Origin: Carallia brachiata
Taxonomy: Eukaryota > Streptophyta > Magnoliopsida > Malpighiales > Rhizophoraceae
Assembly: GCA_021464245.1 (NCBI GenBank)
Contig: JADCRB010000054.1
Location: forward strand, 1,110,586-1,174,585
Length of the DNA: 64,000 nucleotides
Reading direction: 5' to 3'
Part shown: in pieces, positions 27,575 to 39,540 of the stretch
How positions within the stretch are numbered: the first letter of the stretch is position 1
Layout: each line of letters starts with the position of its first letter
Position numbers and translations under genes: made by a program
The notes under the pieces: generated by a model
Told to the model about the DNA's origin: nothing
The model's database searches: none
What the model saw: only the letters and a program-made list of their open reading frames with translations

Positions 27575-27956
27575 CTTTAAGGCTTAAACTTTTTTTTTTT
27601 TTTTTATTGAAATCTAAACTTTTTAAATTTTTTATTTAAAATCTAAATTTTTACTTTTTATTTTATTTGAGTCTTTTTGTAGTCAAATCGATAATTTTTC
27701 GTTAGATAAAATAGTTGAATAGAGCAGAGAAAACGATTTAGATCTCTTATTTGAGTCCTCCTATTTGAATCATATTTTTCAAACTCAAATTCGGTATTAA
27801 TCATTTAAATAGATATTATTAATTAAAAAAAACTAACAATTTAACTATAAAAAATTCAAATAAAATAAAAGGTAAACGTTTAGATCTTAAATAAAAAATT
27901 TGAAAAGGTTAACCCTCAAATAAAGAAAAAAACATAAAAAAATTTAGGTCTTAAAC
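27575..27956. mobile_element. Foldback MITE with about 95-bp terminal inverted repeats
   Basis: The left arm (ctttaaggcttaaac, then T-rich, ending near ttttattttatttgag at about 27670) is matched in reverse complement by the right arm (ttcaaataaaataaaaggt at about 27855 to cttaaac at 27956). The arms run about 95 bp with several mismatches and enclose a core of about 190 bp without an ORF. Size, AT-richness and long inverted repeats fit a non-autonomous DNA transposon. The superfamily is not assigned because the target duplication is unclear. Confidence 0.65.
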
Positions 27957-30572
27957 AATCTTTATCCTCTAATTTCTCTTCATAGATTATCAATATTGCC
28001 CACAAAAAGGGGGAAAAATAAAAATAAAAAAATAAAAGAAAGAAAACGTGACCATGAGGGGCATGAGCATCTCGGTGATAAGTATCTCGTTATTACTTTT
28101 AGTCCTTTCCCCTTCTTTTAGACTTACATAAACTGGATTTGGGTTCAAACGTCTTCAAAGTAACGGGTCCATTGTCATACATTCTTTATATGCTAGACAA
28201 TTCTGTGAGTTGAAAAGAAAGAAAAACAGAGAGAGAGAGAGAGAGAGAGAGTCAAATTTGAGACAAGCAGTAAAACCGAATGTCTTGTTTAAACCCTTTT
28301 ACCGAGAGTATTGTCTGCGTGTGCGCGGGGAAGATGATCACACAGGGGCACTTGAGTCATTTCTTGTATTTAATAATTTGAGTCAAAATTCCAGAATTCC
28401 AGGTTAGATGCTGACAAAGAAAATATATTTTCATTCGAGATTCGAGAATAGAAGCTCACCCATTTGTTTAATCTCCTCACCGATAACCTCTTAGGTCTTC
28501 ATTTATTATTATTTTTTTTTATTAAAAAAAAAATTCAGTCGCAAATATATTGTTTATAATATTCTTGGACCCACGTCAAAGTAATTTCTATTTAATGACA
28601 ATCCCTAAAAGGATCAGAATCGCTACGTAAATACCAACAGACTAACGAGCCTTTCTTATTGGTGTCCCAACGGAAGAATCTAATTACAAACGCAGTTCAC
28701 AATCTTTTACCACCAATGAACCACCTAACCATTGCTAGAGGAGAGTCTTTGTACTGAAACTCGAATTTGAGATATTATATATAGAGATATATTGACTTAT
28801 CACTGAATCACCGACTCGGTCATTCATTTATTACTCTATTGTATTTCAATTCATTGCTATGCCAAACATTTACTTCTAGAAAAGCAATCCCACGTGGATA
28901 TGAGTGCATTTTACCACAGATCAAGGTCATTGCTTGAAACCCAATACTCATAAAAAAACTAAAATAAAATAAATTAAAATAAAATAAAAAAAGCATAGAA
29001 ATTTCCACCAATACTTTGAAATTTCAACAGCAGCTACTAATCTATCTTCCCTGGATTTTATCACCTCAATGTCCTTTCTACCATAATTTAACAAATCAAA
29101 TGTTGGGGTTGCCTTCTGTGTTTGACTTCGTGTAGGGTGCATGCTTACATTTAACTTATTGCCATGTTCAAATTGTACCGATTAAAATTCTAAAATTGTG
29201 TGTTAGCTTCACTAGAATGAAGCCATGCACATTTGAGTTACATTTGTATTATACTCGTAAGTCGTAACTAGTAAGATTAGCTGTCAGATAATTTTGTTGC
29301 AACTTCAGATGTCTTGAATTTAAAGGAATCAAATAGGAAAATGATATTCAGCTTCCACTTCCTTCTCTGATGAGGTAAGCAATAGAAATTATTTCCTGTT
29401 TCTTGCTTTTTTTTTTTATTCCTTCTTTTATAATTTTTGGGTAATAAAGGTTTTTTTTTTCTGATGTCAAATGTCATATAGATGGTAGATGCAAACTATA
29501 TTCCACATAATTAATTTAGTATTTTACTCATTTGAAAATAGTGACATTATGGCCTTAGATAACTAACAAATAATAGGAAACACAAGATACATCCAACAAA
29601 TATTTTGCCTTTCTTTTTGGGACAAGGGGACTTAAAAGGTAACATATTGGCATATCTTCTTGTACCCACGACATCCAAACAAGAATATACAATAAAAGAA
29701 CAAAATTGCAAACCATGTTATGTGCTCGGATAATTCTACCTTTAAATTGGATTTTCCCATAAGAAGATAGGTTGGGACACATGCAACAAAACAATGACAA
29801 AATTTTATCACATAAATACGAGAAATGCAGACACTTGGACACGAGCACACTTTATTCAATCATAATTATTGATTATTATCTATAAAAAGGACATAAAAAT
29901 TATAACTAACGATTATAATTAACTAACGATCATAAAAATTTTGTACATTATGTCCATTTTTTGTGTCTGAAAATAGAAATTAGTTATACATGTGCACGTA
30001 TCCTTTGGGAAAATTTATGTATGATGAAAGAGGGTAACAAATCATATTCACTTTCGGGTGTATATACCTACATTTAGGTGAAGACGCCATGTGGCAACAC
30101 AAAAACACAGAAAGCATACCAATTGAGTGCTACTTGGAGTTGAAAAAAAGTTTAAAAAAAAAAAAAAAAGAGGAGAAAAGTAAATGGAGATCCTGAGAAG
30201 GGAAGAAAGGCAAAAGGCTAAGCAACTTGAACAGAAAATAGTATTAATGGCAAAGGGTTGTATGGAGGCAGATGTAAACATTGAAGAAGGGCAATAAAAG
30301 GTTGGACTGTTTATTGTTGGGTAGGTCTGTGTTTTTATAGTGCCTTCAAGTCTCTCTCTCTCTCTCCCTCTCTTTGTTTCTTTAGTGCAATTCCAAAGGA
30401 ACAGAAAATTAAACACACCCCTTCTCCTCATAAATATATATGAATCCTATGCAGGCAATGATGATCTTGATGGTGAATGTGCAATATAGAGGGCCTCTTT
30501 TGTAGAGGTTTAATTAACCTTCTTCAGCCCTTCACCCACCTTTCTCACCACCATTAAGACAGCACTCACAGA
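27957..30572. other. Intergenic DNA between ILITYHIA and the neprosin gene
   Basis: No credible gene is seen on either strand. The DNA is AT-rich with a (GA)n run at 28229-28251 and long A or T tracts (e.g. about 30152-30168). The last 500 bp are presumably promoter for the neprosin gene. Confidence 0.5.
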
Positions 30573-30577
30573 GATAG

Positions 30578-30632
<55 letters not shown>
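30573..30632. repeat. (GATA)n/(GA)n microsatellite upstream of neprosin gene
   Basis: GATA repeats grade into about 18 GA units ending near 30631, about 160 bp before the ATG. The tract probably lies in the promoter or 5' UTR. GA tracts near start sites are common in plant promoters. Confidence 0.85.
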
Positions 30633-30636
<4 letters not shown>

Positions 30637-30794
30637 GGGTCCCTTTCTAATTGTTTGTGTGGGTTTTTGGGTTGGGGGGTGCTATTGATGTCAAGAAAGA
30701 AGTCAGATTTTTTGTTGTGCTGTTCTATTTTTTTGCTAGTTATAGGTTTGCTAGTTTCCCTCAGTTTTTCTTTCTTTCTTTCTTGAAACTGTGC

Positions 30795-33700
30795 ATGAGA
30801 GTCATGGGTTTTTTAGTAAGGAAAAGAAGGTTTTTTCCTCCTCTTCTTCTTCTTCTTTTCCTATTTCATTTCTTTCTTCAAATGTTTGCTGTTGCTTCTG
30901 GGCTAAATTACACAAACTTAGGGAAGTCAGCAGCTTGAGACTTGAGAGAATTCAAAGGCATTTGGAGAAGATTAATAAGCCTGCTGTCATGACCATAGAG
31001 GTATGTATATTTGAATGCGCTTTATTAATTAATTGCAACATGAAAAATATGGAGTCTATAACTTGATGTCTTTGTTTTTTTTAACATATATCTCAAATGG
31101 GTTTTTTTTGTTTTGCCTTACTATACTCTTTCTTTGGACATTTCAGAGCCCAGATGGAGATATAATAGATTGTGTTCTTAGAAGAAAACAACCAGCTTTA
31201 GATCACCCTCTTTTAAAGAATCACAAGATTCAGGTACTCAAGGCTACCTACACACATGTTCTCTCTCTCTCTCTCTCTGATACACACACACACACAACCC
31301 TTCTTTTCCCCTTTATTTTGTAACATTTTTTGTGAACCTCTTTCTTCTGTTTGCCCACATGTTTTGCCATTGATTGCAACTGCTATTTATTGTATTTTTA
31401 GTTTGTGACTTTCTGTAAATGGAGCTTCTTCTATCTTCTACTCCAGCCTTTTCAAACCCTTTTTTTTAGCTCATATGTGTATATGTGTGTCTGAGCTATT
31501 TTGACTCTTTAAAAAGATTCTTTTGGCTCTATATTCTTCGAGGAACTTTTTAATTTGACTATCTAATTAATTCAAGGAGAAAAATTTTGAATAGTATTCA
31601 ATTGAAATAAGAAAAAAAAAAGAAGTTAAATTCATTATGTGAGACATAAAATAAATTTCTCTTTAAACATGTTCAAGTTAAATTTAGCTATCTAATGCTG
31701 CAGCCCATGCTTTAGCAAAGCTTGCCCTTTCTAAGGAAAATGATGAATTACATTTTTTTTTTGTTCAATTATGTTATCTCTCTCATCAAAGAAGATGGAC
31801 TTCCTATTGATCATTAATAAAATTTCGATCTTCCTTCTCTAATAATAATAATAATAAAATAACAAAAGCACCTATTTTTCTTTGTTACCACTTGATCAAA
31901 ATTGTTTCTCTGCAAAAAGGGTTTTATTTACTTAAAAGCAAAGCAGACTTATCTTTCCTTTATCAATCAACTTTTTATGCTGCATTCATCAACTAAGCAT
32001 GCCTGATTATTATCAATAATAATAACATTTGTACAGAGAGTGCCCCCAGAAAGGCCAAGAATGAAAATGTTAATCAAAGAGGATGAGGTCAAAGACTCAA
32101 AGAAGAGAAGTAATTCAGTGGTGGAGGGTGCATGGCAAATGTGGCACAGAAATGGAACACGGTGTCCTAAGGGAACGGTTCCGGTGCGGCGGAGCACAGT
32201 CCATGATGTGTTGAGAGCCAAGTCTTTGTTTGACTTTGGAAAGAAACAGCACCGTCCGATCCCTCTTTCTAGACGCACCGATGCACCTGATGTTGGTGGC
32301 AGCAATGGCCACGAGGTAAACATATAAAAAAAAAAATGCTTTCTATTTTCATTTATTTTTGGTGATTAATTTTTCCAGCCTAAATTTAATATTTGTCTCA
32401 ACGTAATATTACATCAAAGTGCCTAAAGAAAAAGATTATTACAGACCAAAATAAAGAAGAAAGAAAAATTAGAGCCTCCGTAATTTCTTTAACAGGAAAA
32501 AAGTAAAATTTAAATTTTCAATATTTGATTTATTGGGAAAGTGAAAATAATAATAAAAATTAAGTTATTAACACTTAAAATAAAAAATTCAACCATTTTT
32601 TTTATCCTAATTGCCTAAGAAAAAAAATAAGCTGATAGCATTTACAGTATTAAATAATGTATTAGCAATAAAAAATATGGACTAATGAAGTTTTATTTGA
32701 TGTCATAAATAAAATAAATTTAATGTAAAAAAATTACTTTATTTCTGTTTTATTACTGCTAATTAAGTACTGGTGTTGATTGCCAAATAATAATCATTTT
32801 ACATATCAACGGCGTATGTAATATATCAAATGGGGGAAATAGCATGCAATCGCATACACGGGAACATCACAAGAGGTGTACGGAGCGAAGGCGACAATAA
32901 ACGTGTGGGACCCATCGATCCAAGTGGTCAACGAGTTCAGCCTCTCCCAGATCTGGGTTCTTTCGGGATCATTCGACGGCTCAGATCTCAACAGCATAGA
33001 AGCTGGGTGGCAGGTACTCCTTCCATTTCCCCATCTTCCCTTGCACAAGATTCTACACAATTTTTTTGTGGGGATGTTTTTTTTATAATAATTGATTATG
33101 AATAAGATTTGAATTCGAAAAACTTTAATTTTAGAAATCGTGGAATTTCTGATTTATGATTATTCTACTAGTCAGGTCAGTCCGGAGCTTTATGGTGACA
33201 GTAGGCCCAGATTGTTCACTTACTGGACGGTAAGATCTTTATTAATCTTTATATTGATTGATTTTTCTTATTTTTTAAGACCCCATTTATGGAAAACTCA
33301 ATAATTTTCATTTTCAGTTTTCAAGTATATTAAAAAGTTATGTAATTGATCTTTAAACAGACCATGTGATACTCTGATTGGTTGGATGGCAATGTCAATT
33401 TCACCATAGGCCTCAGGGTTTGTGGAAAATGGAAGTGTCTTCCTGTATATCTTATAGTCAAAGGCTTCTTTTTTTTAGGCACTTATCACTTATTTTGTTA
33501 GTTTAGTGTCCATTTTCTCATCATTCCCAATGCATCTTAATGAGTGTCCTAACATATTGTTTAATCTGAACTCCAAACTTCAATTTTTTGAGATTTTTTG
33601 GTAAAAGAAAAAAAAATCTAGTTAGAATTGAAAGCGTTCGTAATGGAACCACACCTACAGCCACCAACACTTCATTATGATTCATAACTTGTTGATTGGA

Positions 33701-35023
33701 CATTCTGCTAACTGCATTGTCTGCTGTAATTGACTGGAATATTTACACCATGTTACACGTACAATGATTCAAAAGCATTCCTTGCTTTTACTATAGCTAT
33801 AAGTAATTGATCCTCTACTTTTTTTTTTCTCCCTGCAATAAAAGGATAATTGGACCCTAGAATTCTTCCCCCTCTATAAATGGATGGGCAAAAGTCCTTT
33901 TGAGAAGTAGAGTGATTAATGTTATGATTAATGTGGTGGGTAGCATTTGTGTTGTTGTGGGGGCTACACTTTAACTTCATATTGCTGTCAAATTGGTTGC
34001 ATTTAAATGAACTTTTAATGAACAACTGTGCCAGTAAAATATGGTTTCACATTATAATCCCAATTATGTACACATTACTCCTTGAAGAACAGATGGCATT
34101 TACCATTATTTTAATTTATCATCTAAAAAATTTCCTCTTTTTTTTTTTTCGTCTACTAATTTTCTTTGGTTCCCTTTTATAGAGTGATGCATATCAGGCA
34201 ACAGGATGCTACAACCTTCTGTGTGCTGGATTTGTGCAAACCAATAGCAGAATAGCCATTGGAGCTGCCATTTCTCCTGTATCATCATATTCAGGCAGCC
34301 AATATGACATTACCATCCTCATTTGGAAGGTACAAAAATGATTTATTTACACTTCCTGCCCTTTAGATTTAATTAAAATTGCTTTCACAGATTCAAATTG
34401 CTAAGTTAGCATATTTATCTTGAGTAGTGACATATATTACCAAAACTTTTCTTCTCATTATTTATGAATTGGTTTTTTGTTGACGTGATAATGAGTTTTT
34501 AATAATTTTGACTTGTTTTTCAAAATTAAGACTTATGTAGACTTAGTTTTACCCTAAATTTTAGATAATCAATTGTTATTGATGAAGTTTCATAAAGAAA
34601 CTTTCATAAAATTTATTATTATTTACTCATCTCGTGTTGAAATAGGATCCAAAGCTAGGGAATTGGTGGATGGGGTTTGGGGACAACACCCTAGTGGGCT
34701 ACTGGCCAGCAGAATTATTCACACACCTAGCGGACCGGGCCACCATGGTGGAATGGGGCGGTGAAATTGTGAACTCAAGGGCCAATGGCCGGCACACGTC
34801 CACACAAATGGGCTCGGGCCACTTCTCCGAAGATGGGTTTGGCAAAGCCAGCTATTTTCGTAACCTAGAGATCGTGGACTCGGATAACAGCCTGAGCTCG
34901 GCCCAAGATATCTCAGTATTAGCAGAGAACACCAATTGTTACGACATCAAGAGCTCCTACAACAACGAATGGGGTACTCATTTCTACTATGGTGGCCCTG
35001 GAAACAGTCCACAGTGCCCATGA
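30795..35023 (+). CDS. Neprosin-domain (DUF239) secreted protein, 7 exons, exon 1 frameshifted
   Basis: This belongs to the plant neprosin / DUF4409-DUF239 family: secreted proteins with an N-terminal activation domain and a C-terminal neprosin domain. Founding neprosin is a prolyl endopeptidase now classed as a glutamic peptidase; activity here is inferred. Exons are 30795-31000, 31147-31233, 32037-32315, 32843-33013, 33176-33229, 34183-34329 and 34646-35023, giving about 440 residues if the frame were intact. The start MRVMGFLVRKRRFFPPLLLL opens a strong signal peptide with likely cleavage after VAS. The activation domain includes LRLERIQRHLEKINKP and SPDGDIIDCVLRRKQPALDH; the C-terminal domain includes GCYNLLCAGFVQTN and WWMGFG, and ends YGGPGNSPQCP. 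Exon 1 is one base short: the signal-peptide frame stops at a TGA (about 30936-30938) while the rest is in another frame, the shift falling near the AAA at 30914-30916. Exons 2-7 are all multiples of three and open, so the break is recent or a sequence error. Confidence 0.85.
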
Positions 35024-36237
35024 TCGTCACCATTATCAGTTATAACTATGATCATTACCGCTAAATATAGACTTTAGGCGCATGTGCCCAATTCTTTAAT
35101 CTTGTAACTATAGTTATGCTATTTCCATTTTTGTTTCTGCTGGCACTTGAATTTTTTTTGGTCTTAGATGCGAGAAAAGAATCTTGGATTAATTAAACAA
35201 GACAAAAGCATAGCATAAACAGGCATGGAAATAGCAATATTTAGATGCCTCTTATTTCAATCTTTAGATGCTTGTAAGACAACTTGATTATTTGTGTGGT
35301 TTCAATTTCTGTGATATTACGACTTTTACTTCTTATTTAGGAGTGTCTTTTACGATTACATTGACAACAATTGTTTTAGTAACAGTGAGTGAAGTCTGTA
35401 TATTGTAGTTTTTTAATGTAAATTTGGTTAATGAATTAATAGATGGAGTTATTTTTATATAGTCAGTGAATTGGCTCGAAACTGTGGCTCGAAATCCAGA
35501 CTTTAAGTCATGAAAACAAATCCAATACCATTTATAAGCACTTTTGTTGAATGTTAAGCAATATTTGTGTTTTTTTTTTTAATTAAGTATTGCAAAAGAA
35601 AAGTTCTTTGTGAAAAAAGGGTGTCATAAATTAGTTATTCTAGAACCATTTCATGTGTGAGATAGGCACCGCCGCAGAACCAACGAATAACAACCTAATC
35701 ACATGCTCGAGTAAATGCAGAAACAATACGTACACTAAAAACATCTTTCAAATTTTCATACAACATTTATGTTTATTTATTACACCATTTTATGTTCTGT
35801 GATTTTTGAATACTGTGTGTCAATTGTCATATAATTCCTCACTGGTTGCAAAATATGAGTGCCATAGCATTTGGGCCACAATGCATGTGGACCTGACTGA
35901 GAGCCCCTTCGCTAGTAGCAGTTAATTCCCAACTCCAATTCAAAGAACTTTACTAGAATTATTCTTTCTAATGCTATATATAATGATCATGAATGTTGAG
36001 TTGAAACTGGGTACCCACAAAAATGACCAAAAATAGCTTATTCGATTATAACAGTCCTGCTAACCGAGTAAAAGTGAATCCTACTGAAATTACAGCTGAG
36101 GATGTAGATATTTTTGCAAGAATAAGAAGGTTAATTAAGATCCTGATCAGTGTCAACGAAAATAGTGATAAAATTCCTGAGAAAATTTAGAGTATATAAT
36201 ATATCTGCCATGCCAATTTATGTGTATTTTTTTTTTG
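35024..36237. other. Intergenic DNA downstream of neprosin gene
   Basis: No gene is seen. The first 150 bp are probably 3' UTR. The remainder is AT-rich without repeats that I can classify. Confidence 0.4.
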
Positions 36238-36432
36238 GCATCATTACATAGTCACATATTAGTGGTCAAATTGCAGTCAAACAACATTCAATTTGTGCAA
36301 TAGAATATATATTTTGTACGACTGTAATTAAAAAATATGAATAAAAAAATAATAATATTTTTTCGTATCACTTTTTATTATTATAATTGTATATAAATTT
36401 GACCACTAAATTATATGGTTATACAACTTTTC
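36238..36432. mobile_element. Possible small foldback MITE
   Basis: tacatagtcacatattagtg near 36245 and the reverse complement of the block at about 36398-36424 share the core tagtggtcaaatt, with imperfect pairing for about 30 bp at each end. The interior is AT-rich with no ORF. It is about 195 bp long and sits about 1 kb upstream of the DREB2-type gene. Confidence 0.4.
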
Positions 36433-36551
36433 CTTTTTTTTTTTTTTTTTTCTTCGGGTTGGTTATAGCATTAAAGTAAACGGAAGAGATAGGTGGCCAC
36501 CTAAAGTAAAATGCTTTAGGAATGGTCTAACTTTGTTGCCGCTAACCTTTT

Positions 36552-36565
36552 TTGCCACGTGGCAA
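36552..36565. promoter_or_regulatory. Palindromic G-box / ABRE
   Basis: ttgccacgtggcaa is a perfect 14-bp palindrome centred on the G-box CACGTG (36556-36561), about 850 bp upstream of the DREB2-type start codon. bZIP (ABF/AREB) and bHLH factors bind this core. Perfect symmetry beyond the hexamer raises its credibility. Function is inferred. Confidence 0.5.
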
Positions 36566-37118
36566 TTTTAATAGAGGATAGACGGAGATGCGCGATAAAA
36601 CTAAAAGTGGATTATGTCCAAAAAAAGAAAAAAAAAACTAAAAGTGGACAAAGAGAATGTTGAGGGTGTAATCTACAAACAACGAAAAAAAAAAGAACGA
36701 AATTCAAAAAGATGACAGATGTTGTCTACGAAATTTTATTGATTACTTTAAAATTTTCTAATATAAATGCTTTATTGGTGATAAGCAAAAAAATTAGGTG
36801 ATCAATACTACAAGTATTTGTTATTATTTTGTTTTTGTCATTAATTAGTTAGTTTAAAGTTTTAGATTAAAATATTATGGCTTGAAAAAAAGTCAACCAA
36901 ACTTAGTGTGATTGAGTTAAGAGTATAATTCAAGTGATCACCTTCACCTACTTAGTTTTGGACTAGGCTGACAAAATTTTAATGATCTTTTTAGAAATTT
37001 TTTTAATATAAATGCAATTATAATAAAATTTAATAAATCACTTAACTAAAATTACACTTAAATAAATTTTATCTATTTATTATATATATATTTTTTTGGT
37101 TTATGAATGTAAGAACCA

Positions 37119-37124
37119 CACGTG
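37119..37124. promoter_or_regulatory. Proximal G-box (CACGTG)
   Basis: A second CACGTG lies in the context acacgtga about 290 bp upstream of the DREB2-type ATG. Together with the distal palindrome it fits ABA- or light-responsive control, as reported for some DREB2 genes. The role here is inferred. Confidence 0.45.
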
Positions 37125-37311
37125 AAATTTAGTTGCTACAGGACGAAGGAATTTTCCTGCCTAAATGCATGCCATTTGTCTCTTCACTTGGTTGACAAAG
37201 CCACCCTCATGCTACAAGTGTCAATCACCCACATTCTCCAAGATACCATACTCTCTAACTTGGCCTTTCTTTCTTCAACAAATGACACCTAATAAATCCT
37301 AAGAAGACCCT

Positions 37312-37318
37312 TATAAAT
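37312..37318 (+). promoter_or_regulatory. TATA box of DREB2-type gene
   Basis: tataaat lies about 94 bp upstream of the ATG at 37412, which would place transcription start near 37345 and leave a 5' leader of about 65 nt. Confidence 0.5.
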
Positions 37319-37411
37319 TAAGATATTGATCCTTCTTTACAAAATCAAACCAAAAAAAAAAAGGGCTTCATTTAAACAAACAGATAAGATAGAGACTTTG
37401 AGAGTTAATAG

Positions 37412-38158
37412 ATGAGCATGGACAAGGGATCAAATAAGGCCAAGAAGCCCTCAGTGGGGAGATCAAGAAAAGGGTGCATGAAAGGGAAAGGAGGCCCTGA
37501 GAATGCACTATGCACTTACAGAGGAGTAAGGCAAAGAACATGGGGAAAATGGGTGGCCGAAATCAGAGAACCAAGTAGAGGAACCAGGATTTGGTTAGGC
37601 ACTTTCAACACTGCTGTTGAGGCTGCAAGGGCTTATGATCAGGCTGCTTTAAAGCTCTGTGGACCTTCAGCTACCCTCAACTTGCCAAATTACATCCCTA
37701 CTACTGCTCCTCCTCCTCCTCCTCCTCCTCCTAGCTACTGCTCCTCCTCCACAGTTGATGACAACAACAGTTCATGTCAAGATGCTACTGCTACTACTGC
37801 TACTGCTACTACTAGTCAAGATGTTGATACTGTCTCTCCAGTTTTAGGCTCTCGCGTTTCCCTCACGGATGCTACCAGCAGTGAACCAAGTGTAAGTAAC
37901 TTACTAGGAACAGTTTCAACAATTTCTAGTGAGAATTCAGTTAAAGGGTCAGATAATAATGATGGGTTTTGGGAGAATTCAGTAGGCAGTGGAATTTCAA
38001 GTTTGGCTAGCGGTGGTGGTGAAAGTGGATATTGGCCCGAGTTTCCAGTTGAAAATGACCTTTTGGGGATAAATGATAATGGGATCTTAATGGGTGGGTT
38101 AATGGGTGGAGAGGGATTCAATTGGGCTGGCGGATTTGACGATCAGTGGATCTTTTAA
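37412..38158 (+). CDS. DREB2-type (A-2) AP2/ERF transcription factor
   Basis: This intronless gene encodes 248 residues. The AP2/ERF DNA-binding domain spans about residues 36-92 ([19 protein letters not shown] to LNLPNY). Val48 and Glu53 are the two DREB-type specificity residues, so binding to DRE/CRT elements (core A/GCCGAC) is expected. The basic leader [18 protein letters not shown] just before the domain is diagnostic of the DREB2 subgroup and acts as part of the nuclear localisation signal. After the domain come a Pro run, a Ser/Thr/Ala-rich linker with alternating Ala-Thr, and an acidic, aromatic C-terminus ending FDDQWIF that may be an activation region. DREB2 factors act in drought, heat and salt responses; the exact orthologue (2C/2D/2F-like) is not settled. 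Two upstream G-boxes fit ABA or stress control. Confidence 0.93.
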   Translation: MSMDKGSNKAKKPSVGRSRKGCMKGKGGPENALCTYRGVRQRTWGKWVAEIREPSRGTRIWLGTFNTAVEAARAYDQAALKLCGPSATLNLPNYIPTTAPPPPPPPPSYCSSSTVDDNNSSCQDATATTATATTSQDVDTVSPVLGSRVSLTDATSSEPSVSNLLGTVSTISSENSVKGSDNNDGFWENSVGSGISSLASGGGESGYWPEFPVENDLLGINDNGILMGGLMGGEGFNWAGGFDDQWIF

Positions 38159-38734
38159 ATGTTAGGAAAGGAAAAAAACAAACAAACTATTGGGCCCGTT
38201 CCCCTGGCTTGAATGGCGTCCACCAGCTTCTGTGACAATTGCAAGTTGTAGCACATAGTTTGGGCTTGAAATTTTTCTTTGTTTCTTTTTTTCTTTAGGC
38301 CTTTCTTTCTTTTTTGTTTGTGCGGCTTGTAGATAAGACAAACAAAGATGATTGTCATCAGAAGTGTTATCGAGAATAATAGAAAAAGATGTTGTTACTT
38401 GTAAGCATGCATGTTAGCTTCTTTACTTCTGTCTCTTAATGCTTGCATCATCAGCCGTTACTTTCCTTGATGATTGCATAGTCTGTTCTGTGGGGTTCTA
38501 TTTTTCCTCTGTACCGCCTACACATGGCAGGGGGTGATGGAATACGCTTGCGCGGTTGATGATTAGGAGATACGAAAAAGATGTATAGACGAGTTGGATT
38601 TGTTGCTTTACACTTGACAATATTACGATGTATGATTTCATCTCGGTCTTACCTAATCTACATTTATCAAGAATTTCCCTATTTATAGTAGTATAAAGTT
38701 GGTTTTATATTTAGATTTTGTTAAGGGAAAAGTT
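38159..38734. other. 3' UTR and flank of DREB2-type gene
   Basis: Probable 3' untranslated sequence runs to about 38400. No further gene is seen before the MITE candidate. Confidence 0.45.
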
Positions 38735-38995
38735 TTTTTTTTGGCTATTTTTTAGGTGGTTGTTTTGTGGTCATCATATACGACACGATGGTATAATTAC
38801 AAAAAAGTTATATGACATGTTAAATGAAATATATGACACGGATAATCAGTCATTGAAAAAAAATTTTAACAACTAATTATTCGTGTCGTATAATTTCTTT
38901 TGATATGTCGTATAATTTTACTGTCGTGTTGTATAATTTGTTTGTTGTATTGTATATGACAGCCACAAAATAGTCGCTTAAAGGATAATTATGTA
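38735..38995. mobile_element. Foldback MITE candidate
   Basis: The left arm ttttgtggtcatcatatacg (about 38772) pairs with the reverse complement of the right arm around gtatatgacagccacaaaat (about 38952). Similarity continues outward and inward, including several tatgacac / gtgtcgtata copies. The whole is about 260 bp with no ORF, consistent with a short non-autonomous DNA transposon. Confidence 0.5.
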
Positions 38996-39374
38996 GTGGT
39001 GCTCTTTTGTTAAATTAACTATATCTATGTAATAATCTTAATCAGTTAAAGCATAATTGGTGCCAACAAGTTTGTAATTTCCGGTTCATTGCAAAAGGCA
39101 GAGCTATATATCGAATCAAATTCCAGGTTGGGTTGACCCAATATATTTTGGGCCTAAAGGGAACAAAATAGGACCGGTGTATATTGGGTCACTTTATTAG
39201 GTCTCCGGTTTCCTTACAAGGAGACTGGTCCCCTCACGCTTGTTGTACGGCCGTGGGGGAAACCCAAAACCAAATTTTGAGCTTAAAGGGACTGGGACTT
39301 GCTCTCTAAACTTTTACCCTATTTACAACCAGAAAAGTTGTCGAGGGCTCATTTAAACCAAAAAAAAAAAAAAA

Positions 39375-39540
39375 AAAAGATGTCGAGGGCTGTTAGTCCC
39401 ACTGGTTGGGGACGTATGTCTCGAATCCCAAGATTTAGGAACCCTAGATTTGGGTCTGACCGCCCCCTCTCCCATATGCCCTTAGGGGGCTCTCACTCAA
39501 CCATCCAGGTCATGGCGGACCGAAAAAAAGAAAAGATGTT
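39375..39540 (+). mobile_element. Possible SINE-like sequence
   Basis: gttagtcccactggttgg followed by gtctcgaatccc resembles the A and B boxes of a tRNA-derived SINE, just after an 18-nt A run at 39361-39378. The A run could be the tail of another insertion. No flanking duplication was found. Confidence 0.3.

Noticed and set aside
30048..30431. Minus-strand 127-codon frame upstream of the neprosin gene
   Set aside because: It is low-complexity Phe/Ser-rich sequence from A/G-rich DNA, with no domain and no splice context.
37659..38121. Leu-run and other frames inside the DREB2-type gene
   Set aside because: They are alternate frames of the Pro- and Thr-rich coding sequence.
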